64,000 nucleotides of DNA. Source: Alopecurus myosuroides (lineage: Eukaryota; Streptophyta; Magnoliopsida; Poales; Poaceae). Both the position numbers and the translations under genes were made by a program. The DNA lies in contig CM054059.1 in NCBI GenBank assembly GCA_028641055.1, forward strand, positions 438,249,095-438,313,094. The letters are read 5' to 3'. Below the pieces are notes generated by a model. The model did not search any database, had not been told where the DNA came from, and worked only from the letters and a program-made list of their open reading frames with translations. The stretch's first letter is position 1, and every line of letters starts with the position of its first letter. Below are positions 56,695 to 64,000 of this stretch, one piece after another.

Positions 56695-59600
56695 ATGGCT
56701 CCCAAGAACAAGGGAAAACAGCCGGCCAAAGGTAGGCCGACTCAGTCCATATCGGCCAACTGGGCTAAGTCCACCGTGACCTAGGCCAAGCTGGACGAGT
56801 TCGCCGAGTCAGGCGTCCTCCCTTCTCAGAAGGAGATCCACTGGCGAGTTCCGGGAGATGAGACCCGGCCCTCCCCTGGTCCGGATGAGGTAATCTGTTT
56901 CGTAGAGCACGTGATCCGGGGATTCCGTCCCCCGGGTCACTCCTTTTTTCGCGAACTTCTTAGCCACTATGGCCTCCGAGTCTTTGACATAGGGCCTAAC
57001 TCTATGTTAAATATAACCCACTTCATAGTCCTCTGTGAATCATACCTGTGCATCCCCCCAAACCTTGCTTTATTCCTTGAACTGTTCCAATGCAAACCGT
57101 GCCGCGAAAGCGGTGACGGGGCCCTCTTGGCCTGCGGCGGAGTTTCTATCCAACGGAGAAATAATTCGCCAATGCCGACTCTGAGCCTTAACTCTCATGT
57201 TAAGCACTGGCAAAAATCCTTCTTCTACTGCCGGGACATCTCCCCACCCGGCGAAAAGAGGTTGCCGGGTTTCTCCGAGGGACTCCTTGATCTCTCCGAT
57301 ACTTTTAATGCCTTCGCCTCTGAGTCGGACAGAGAGTCCATCTAGCCCTTCCTAGCCAAGATAGCTGCCCTTTCCGCCCATGGTCTCCTTGGGCTTAATT
57401 TAGTTAAGACCTGGGTAGATTTCCGAATCCAGCCCAACTCCATCCGGCCTAAGCTGATGTCCGAGTATTCCGGACATGGTACGGATGCGCTCCGCTACTC
57501 TTCGCGGAACTACCCGGCTGGGGACACGAACAAGATCATCAAAAGTTTCCTGACTGAAAAGGTGGAAGTGATCCGGAATATTGCCGGGTTAGAGCCATAT
57601 ACCCGAGACAACCCGGCTCCTGCGGTAAGATCCGGCTTTTACTCTTCTGTGCTTGTGCTTTTACCTGATGCAACTACTAACTTTCATATTTATACCTTTA
57701 TTTCAGGCAGGCAGCGCCTTCTGGAACATCGAAACTCCCCCCACCTCCGGAAACCCGGAAGAGGAAGAAGAGGAAGCGGCTGACTCGGAAGGAGATACCA
57801 TCTGGGTTTCACCCACCTTTCTTTTTGTTAACTTATTCTTCCACACCTTTTCTTTTTCCGACTGTGTACTATGCTTCTCAGGAATGGAAGATAAGGATGA
57901 CAAGGACGACAAGGAAGACCCGGAGGAAACTGAGAGTGACGAGGAGGAGGCAGAACCGGAGGCTGTGGTTGGGGCCAAGAGGAAACTCCGAGGGGTTGTA
58001 TTCAAGGTTCCCTATTCCTCCATGTCTTCAAAGCCGTATTCTTTTGCTAATATGCGTGAGCTTAACCAACAATTATCCAATTCAACACACTTGAAGGACC
58101 CACCTCCAGCCAAGCGCAGGGTAACCCGGAACTCCCCGGGTGATGATCCCCTCAACCCGGGTATCCCCACGTCCCCAGTTCGCCGTGCCGGTACTTCCCA
58201 ATCTTATCTTCTCGATTCACCTCAAAGATATCCTTCTCCCAATCACCCCTTGCGCGGAAAACTCCGAGTCTCACTTTCTCAATCCTTATCAGCCTCGTCC
58301 GGATCTAGCAACGAGCTTCCGCCGGACTTCGTGGTAAATGCCGGGTAAGTTATATTTCTTGCTACTCGATACACTGGTACTTTCGATAACCTTTGCTTAT
58401 TAATACTAACCATTTCTTCTTTTGCTTTCCTTAGCGCCCAGGTCTCGATCAGTGACCCGGACAACATGGATATGGATAACCGGGAGACTGAAGATCCGGT
58501 TGATAACATGAACGCCGCAACTGGCTGTGCTGAAGAAGAAGACCAAGGACAAGACCCACTGACAGACTCGGCCAGGCAGGAAGCCGGGTCTCCCAAGCCA
58601 TCAGATGGACCTGAGGACGACGAAGTCAAGGTCCTGGGCACAAGGATGGGCACTCCCAACCCTGATACCCAGGCGACCCGGGTTTCGCCCCCAGAGCCGG
58701 AAAAGACTCCTCCTCCAAGCTACCCGGCCGCCGGATCTTCCGGTACCAAACCTGAGGACATGAGCTTTGCTGAGATGCTTGAAGCTCTGCACACCCTAAG
58801 GGCCGATGAAGAAAACATTCTGGAGGCCTTGATAGCCAAGCATGAGGTAAATCCGACTAATATTGCCTGTATATCTGTCTAGTCCCCAAGTTCCGAGTGA
58901 ACTTATTGATAATTTGCTTGGAACTTTCATAACATATCCGACTGATAGTTTGTTTTTTATCCGACTAACCCTTCCTTGTGTCTCCACGCAGGCATACGTG
59001 GCCCATTCTGAGAAAGTGTTGGCTAAGACCACCAAACTCCTCGAGGTGGAGACGAAGTTGCGCGAGACGGTTGAAGCTGATGCCAAGAAGACAGGGAAAC
59101 TTACAAGAAAGTACAGAAAGAGAGCTCATGCTGCGGAGGACGAACTGGCCAAGCTATCAATCCAGATTGCCGACACTCACAACGCTTTGATTGGTAATAC
59201 CTCCCGACTGACTGATAGTAACCCGGATTTTCCACTCTGATAAATACTCGGAATTCCTTACTTAAGCCTTTATACTTTCTGCAGGGCCGGATGACGAGAC
59301 TCCGGATGAAGACGATATAGCGAAGCTGAAGATGATAAAGAGCACAATCCGGCAACTATGTGCCGGGACCAAATGGATTCTGCAAGCGTTGAAGTGGCCG
59401 GGTACTGGATATGGTAGCTTGAAGACGCTGCTTGATGCGTGCTCTACCATCCCCGAGTGGATCGAGCACTGGAAACGCTCGTCATGCCGGGTTGGAGTGA
59501 CCCGGGGGCTTGCCTTGGCTAAAGCGTACTTTCCCAAGCTTGAGCCGGCAAAGCTTGTTGGCGGGTTTCCGGAGTTCAACCATGACGGCTCCAGGTTTTC

Positions 59601-59982
59601 AGCCAAAAACTACAAGGCCATCCAAAAGGAGGTTCGTCACTCGGCCAACCAGATTGCCGATAGCCTAGATGTCAGCCTGATTGTTCCACCATACAACGCT
59701 GAAGACAAGGCAATTAAGTCGGATCCTCCAAAGCCGTATGACATGCTGGCACGGTGGAAGGCAGAAGCTGCTAAGCTGAGGGAAGAGGCCGCGAAGAGGA
59801 AGGCTGAGGCCAATACTGCACCTGCGACATCCACTCCGGTTGTTCCTCCCCCCGCGCGCGCCGGTACTGGTGCTGATCCGGATGCTGCTGCCGCCAAGAC
59901 CGTTGAAGAACAAGTCAAGGATCGAGACCCAGGTGCCAAGGGCAAGGGGAAGATGGACGACTCGACCCAGGAGGTCGAGTGA
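56695..59982 (+). pseudogene. Antisense accessory gene of the Tat element ('putative gypsy type transposon' domain), multi-exon
   Basis: The 5' UTR exon ends at 56312 (CCG-GTAAGT); the next begins at 56686, with ATG at 56695 (MAPKNKGKQPAKGRP). Coding blocks: 56695-57624, 57707-58344, 58435-58846, 58992-59193 and 59285-59982. All junctions are GT-AG and keep frame, giving about 959 codons. The first block holds the domain known in grasses as 'putative gypsy type transposon' (VICFVEHVIRGFRPPGHSFF, HYGLRVFDIGPNSML, WQKSFFYCRD). Acidic, Ser/Pro-rich and coiled-coil (58992-59193) parts follow, then a Lys/Glu/Ala-rich tail. Two TAG stops (56782-56784 and 57343-57345), each plausibly from CAG, break it. 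A T-rich 76-base stretch (57806-57881) looks like an intron but is open in frame. Function unknown. Confidence 0.75.
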
Positions 59983-61106
59983 ACTTTTATCTGCCCCTGT
60001 CTCAAACACATCATTCGGCCAATGGGCCTTGTAAAACAATTATTCTTTTGATAGTGCGCCTGTGCACTTTTTGGTACTACTATCCTGGTTTGTAATACGT
60101 TTAAAAACCTTAATATCTTTCATGGCCCTTCTGGCCTTTGCTTGAATTTGATATTTCTTAGCTTTGAGCTTTTTCATTCCTGGCTTTCCGACTTTCGTTA
60201 TAGTTCCTTTTGTGATACTCGGTTTCCGGGTCTCATAGGTTTTGACAAGTGGACTTTTCTAAGTCCCCAAGTCCCCAAGACTCGGATTTTTCGGTTTTTG
60301 AGCTGAATAGCTAGATAATTTGTTTCTTTTTTCAAATTCCCAAGTCCCCAAGGCCCGAATGTCCGAGTCTAGGGTGTTTGTTTTTTTTCAAAAGAACAAA
60401 TTGTTTCTGCTAAGGCCCAAACCCTAGAGCCGTTCACATAGGTTTGAAGTTATGCTTAATATGCTCTGAGTTTCCGGCTATTAACCCTGTACTCTGCATA
60501 ACTTGTGGTTTAGATGACCCTTTTGACCTTCTTCTACTATAAGCCGGCTTTCGCGTGGATAATCAATGTTGCTACAGCTGTACAAAGACAGGGTCAGGCA
60601 AGTCCCATTGGGCATCATGACTGATTGTAATCATACGCTAGCAAAACATGCCACTTTAGTGCGAGTCACATCAAGCTTAAGCAAGAAAAGTCAAGAAAGT
60701 TTGGCTCTATTGTCCGGTTATAAGCTTGCAGCCGTGCTTATTACAAGTAATCGGCCCTTATAACTCAATGTCATCGTGGCCGGGTCATTGAGTTTGCAAC
60801 TGTGCTATTCAAGCAATCAGCCCCCAAGACCTAGATATATGCAATTTACTAACAAAAACTAAAACAATAAATAACACTTACCTGGAAATAGAAAACAACA
60901 GGAATATAAAAACTTTGACAAAGAATACATAGAAAAGAAACAAAATATTGTTTAACCATCTCTTTATTGATATGAGAAAAGTTAGGTCAGCAAGCCGCCT
61001 CATTAAAAACCCTCCAGTCCCCTTAGGTACCCTGGATAGGAAAAGAGTGCGTCTGAAACCTCCTGCCTGTTACATCGTGTAATTCCACTTGTGAATCTAG
61101 TCTATT
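59983..61106. other. Spacer between convergent antisense gene and pol
   Basis: This holds the 3' ends of two convergent transcription units. It contains repeated AAGTCCCCAAG words (near 60260-60280 and 60340-60352) and T-rich tracts. No supported gene or RNA was seen. Confidence 0.5.
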
Positions 61107-64000
61107 CTAAGTGTAGTAGGGACGCAGCTGAGCCACGTTCCATGGTCTCTCTCTTTCTTGCATAGATGAAGTTGTATGAGCGGTGTCATTGACGGTAGCC
61201 GACTCTTCCCTTGTATCTACCAAGTAATACGATCCATTGTGTAGATTCCGGCTTATGATGAACGGTCCTTCCCATGGTGGGGATAACTTGTGTTTTCCTT
61301 CCTTTGACTGTACCAGGCGAAGAACCAGGTCTCCTTCCTGGAAGACCCGGGTTTTGACTCTCCGGCTATGATATCTCCTCAGATCCTGCTGGTATATGGC
61401 TGATCTCTCCAAAGCTTGTTCCCTGTGTTCTTCTAACATATCCACGGCGTCCTGCCGGGTCTTCTCGTTCTCCACCTCGACGTAAGCCGACACTCGAGGC
61501 GAGTCATGGATAATATCACTCGGTAATACCGCCTCTGCACCATAAACCATGAAAAACGGTGTCATCTGAGTAGATCTGTTAGGTGTGGTGTTAATTCCCC
61601 AAACCACTGAAGGTAACTCCTCAACCCATGCTCCAGCAGCTCTGATGCATGGGACTCGTAGCCGTGGTTTTAATCCACGAAGTAACTCCTGATTTGCCCT
61701 TTCCACTTGTCCATTAGCTTGTGGATGGGCTACTGAGGTTATGTCAAGCCGGATTCCATTGTTCCCACAGAATTTTTCCATCTCGCCTAAGGACATGTTG
61801 ATTCCATTGTCTGTAATTATGCTGTGAGGATACCCGAACCGGTAGATAATCCTTTTCGGGAACTTGACTGCCGTAATCGCTTCACAATTGGTAACTTGCA
61901 TAACTTCAACCCACTTGGTAAATTTATCAATAGCCACCAAGAGATGTGTCTTTTTGCAAGGTGACATATGAAAGGGGCCAACCATGTCCATACCCCAAAC
62001 GGCAAACGGCCAGGTTAAAGGAATTGTTTGCAACTCCATAGCCGACACATGGATTTGGCGGGCATACCTTTGACATCCATCGCACCTTGCCACCAAGCGT
62101 TCCGCGTCTGCTAAGGCTGTGAGCCAGAAGAAACCGTGCCTATATTCTTTGGCCACAAGGGACCTTGTGGATGCGTGATGCCCACAGTCGCTTTCGTGGA
62201 TCTCTTTTAGGATCTGCCGGCCTTCTTCTGGTGCCACACAGCGCAAAAATACTCCTGCAGCACTCCTTTTATATAACTCCCCATTGATGATGGAATAACC
62301 TTTTGCTCGCCTCAGAATTTGCCTTGCTAATACCTCTTGCTGTGGTAACTCGCCCCGTGATAGGTAAGCCAGAAACGGCTCTGTCCACTCGGGAACAGTG
62401 CGTATTGTGGCCACGAGCTCCAAATCTGGGTCTTTGTTAGCCATCTCTTCTTCAGACTCGATTTTTACTGATGGCCGCCATAGCTCGTCCAGGAAAACGT
62501 TGGGTGGAACCGGCTCTCTGCGCGAGCCGAGTCTTGCGAGTGCATCTGCTGCCTCGTTCTTTCGCCTGTCAATGTGCTCCACCTCATACCTGGAAAAACA
62601 CCCGGCAACCCTGTCCACCTCTCTACGATATGATGCCATAGTTGCATCCTTCCTGTCCCAGGTTCCTGAGACCTGCTGCACCACAAGATCCGAATCTCCA
62701 TAGCATCGTATCCGCCTGATGTTCATCTCCTTGGCTATTCTTAATCCATGCAATAATGCCTCATACTCGGCCACGTTGTTGGAGCAATCAAAGTGGATTT
62801 GCAACACGTAGCTCAGTTTATCTCCTTTAGGTGATGTGAGTACCACTCCAGCTCCTGATCCCTCGTATTGCTTGGAACCATCAAAGTGCATTACCCAAGA
62901 CTCGGAACTTGGTGTCATTGTGGGCATGCTAGTGTGAGTCCAATCATTAATGAAATCAACTAAAGCTTGAGACTTGATTGCTGACCTGGGCTCGTAGTTG
63001 ATATGATAATCTCCCATCTCGATGGCCCACTTGGCTATTCTACCTGTTGCGTCCGAGTTTCTGATGATGTCCGATATTGGTATAGAGCTAACCACTGTTA
63101 TTGGGTGTTCCTGAAAATAAGGTTTCAATTTCCGGCTGGCCATGAAGACCCCGAAAACCAACTTCTGCCAATGTGGGTAGCGCTGCTTTGCCTCTGATAA
63201 CACCTCGTTGACGTAATAAACCGGCCTTTGAACCGGGTGATCTTTCTCATCCTCTTTGCGCTCAACGACAACCACTGCGCTAACTGCCCGGGGCCCGGCT
63301 GCAATATATAGTAGCATGGGCTCTTTGGGACCCGGGGCTGCTAAAACTGGTGCCTCAGATAACTGCTTCTTTAGTGCCTCGAACGCCTCATCCGCCTCTT
63401 GGTCCCAAACAAACTTATCAGATTTCCTCAAGAGCCGGTACAGGGGTATTGCCTTTTCTCCGAGTCTGGATATGAACCGGCTCAGCGCTGCTAAGCACCC
63501 TGTGAGCTTCTGAACATGCTTTAGGTTTTCCGGCTTTGTCAGGTTCTGGATAGCTTTGATTTTGTCCGGGTTTGCCTCAATTCCTCTCTCGGAAACAATG
63601 AATCCGAGTAACTTTCCTGCTGGAACTCCAAACACGCACTTTGTAGGGTTAAGTTTCATCTGATACCTTCGCAAATTATTGAATGTTTCCTTTAGATCAT
63701 CAATGAATGTTTCCGCTTTCCTGGTCTTGATCACCACATCATCCACATAGGCGTGAACATTGCGCCCAATCTGGTCCTCAAAGCACTTCTGTATGCATCT
63801 CTGGTAAGTTGTGCCAGCATTCTTTAGCCCAAAAGTCATGGTTTTGTAACAGAAGGCCCCAAAAGGGGTTATGAACGATGTTTTCTCCCAGTCTTCCTTC
63901 TTAAGCTTGATCTGATGATACCCGGAATATGCATCCAGGAAACATAATAGGTCACTTCCAGCCACTGCATCTATAACCTGATCGATCCTTGGGAGGGCAA
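61107..64000 (-). CDS. Tat pol: RT, RNase H, archaeal-type RNase H, integrase (partial at right edge)
   Basis: The frame is open for about 964 codons and runs off the window (LPRIDQVIDAVAGSDLL at the edge), so the true start is outside. RT: FLDAYSGYHQIKL, FGLKNAGTTYQR, YVDDVVIK. The first RNase H (about 63350-63080) lacks the usual catalytic acids (LYIAAGPRAVSAVVV). The second, archaeal-type RNase H (about 62910-62520) keeps all four acids: HFDGS, AEYEALLHG, YGDSDLVVQ, NEAADALARL. Integrase: finger HESDCGHH ... CDGCQ, then GMDMVGPF, ITDNG and GQVERANQE, giving an apparently complete DDE triad, and a C-terminal module (LSPPWEGPFII, GSYYLVD) ending NVAQLRPYYT. No stop or frameshift is seen, unlike every other pol in the window. 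It would copy and integrate the element. Confidence 0.93.
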   Translation of the reverse strand, partial: ALPRIDQVIDAVAGSDLLCFLDAYSGYHQIKLKKEDWEKTSFITPFGAFCYKTMTFGLKNAGTTYQRCIQKCFEDQIGRNVHAYVDDVVIKTRKAETFIDDLKETFNNLRRYQMKLNPTKCVFGVPAGKLLGFIVSERGIEANPDKIKAIQNLTKPENLKHVQKLTGCLAALSRFISRLGEKAIPLYRLLRKSDKFVWDQEADEAFEALKKQLSEAPVLAAPGPKEPMLLYIAAGPRAVSAVVVVERKEDEKDHPVQRPVYYVNEVLSEAKQRYPHWQKLVFGVFMASRKLKPYFQEHPITVVSSIPISDIIRNSDATGRIAKWAIEMGDYHINYEPRSAIKSQALVDFINDWTHTSMPTMTPSSESWVMHFDGSKQYEGSGAGVVLTSPKGDKLSYVLQIHFDCSNNVAEYEALLHGLRIAKEMNIRRIRCYGDSDLVVQQVSGTWDRKDATMASYRREVDRVAGCFSRYEVEHIDRRKNEAADALARLGSRREPVPPNVFLDELWRPSVKIESEEEMANKDPDLELVATIRTVPEWTEPFLAYLSRGELPQQEVLARQILRRAKGYSIINGELYKRSAAGVFLRCVAPEEGRQILKEIHESDCGHHASTRSLVAKEYRHGFFWLTALADAERLVARCDGCQRYARQIHVSAMELQTIPLTWPFAVWGMDMVGPFHMSPCKKTHLLVAIDKFTKWVEVMQVTNCEAITAVKFPKRIIYRFGYPHSIITDNGINMSLGEMEKFCGNNGIRLDITSVAHPQANGQVERANQELLRGLKPRLRVPCIRAAGAWVEELPSVVWGINTTPNRSTQMTPFFMVYGAEAVLPSDIIHDSPRVSAYVEVENEKTRQDAVDMLEEHREQALERSAIYQQDLRRYHSRRVKTRVFQEGDLVLRLVQSKEGKHKLSPPWEGPFIISRNLHNGSYYLVDTREESATVNDTAHTTSSMQERERPWNVAQLRPYYT

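Larger units (their letters stand above)
55141..64000 (-). mobile_element. Tat-lineage Ty3/gypsy retrotransposon with antisense gene, partial
   Basis: The minus-strand element runs off the right edge. From its 3' end: 3' LTR (55149-55629), a spacer, an independent spliced gene on the plus strand (56017-59982), a 1.1 kb spacer, and pol (61107 to the edge). A second, archaeal-type RNase H after the first, and an extra ORF between pol and the 3' LTR, are known marks of the Tat lineage (RIRE2/Retand/Grande-like). It entered the 5' LTR of the neighbouring gypsy element, so it is younger than that element. Its gag, PBS and 5' LTR lie outside. Confidence 0.9.

Overview
The window is plant nuclear DNA from a grass, and the mix of repeats looks Triticeae-like (wheat, barley or Aegilops type). 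The evidence is an intact intron-rich plant SNARE gene, two grass-type class III peroxidase genes, several Stowaway MITEs with TA target duplications, many L1-like LINE pieces, and nested Ty3/gypsy elements of the large Tat lineage and of an iMet-primed group. The species assignment is inference. No bacterial-style operons, CRISPR arrays, rRNA genes or tRNA genes were seen.

Only three host genes look intact. (1) A 10-exon gene on the + strand at 9131-13456 encodes a 269-residue Qb-SNARE of the NPSN11/NPSN13 type; its introns hold two MITEs and an antisense LINE relic. (2) and (3) Two nearly identical two-exon secreted class III peroxidase genes lie on the - strand at 17150-18217 and 42290-43351. 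They sit in a duplicated segment of about 2 kb (copy A near 15-18.6 kb plus 25.7 kb; copy B 41.9-44.0 kb). Because the copies are so alike, copy B serves as an empty-site reference. It shows that copy A gained two MITEs, a 1.4 kb LINE and a full-length 7.0 kb LINE after the duplication.

The rest is layered mobile DNA. 1-3.9 kb: the end of an unidentified element, then a truncated minus-strand gypsy element with LTR, primer site and gag. 4-7.3 kb: a decayed Mutator-like transposase followed by a plant mobile domain (PMD) gene. 18.6-25.7 kb: the 7 kb LINE with both ORFs. 26.2-28.4 kb: a LINE inserted in a Stowaway-like MITE. 28.5-32.9 kb: further LINE relics and a copia 3' end. 33-34.7 kb: three in-phase exon-like blocks of an unrecognised gene. 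35-41.9 kb: AT-rich DNA bounded by Helitron-like termini. 44.3-46.5 kb: a LINE inserted in an older LINE. 46.5-55.1 kb: a gypsy element with both LTRs, whose 5' LTR is cut by a second element. 55.1 kb to the right edge: a Tat-lineage element with 3' LTR, a separate multi-exon gene on the opposite strand with its own TATA box, and an open RT-RNase H-archaeal-type RNase H-integrase frame that runs off the window.

The most unusual part is 56.0-60.0 kb, where a retrotransposon carries a spliced, independently promoted gene antisense to its own transcript. This belongs to a known class of Tat accessory ORFs with the 'putative gypsy type transposon' domain, but its function is not known.
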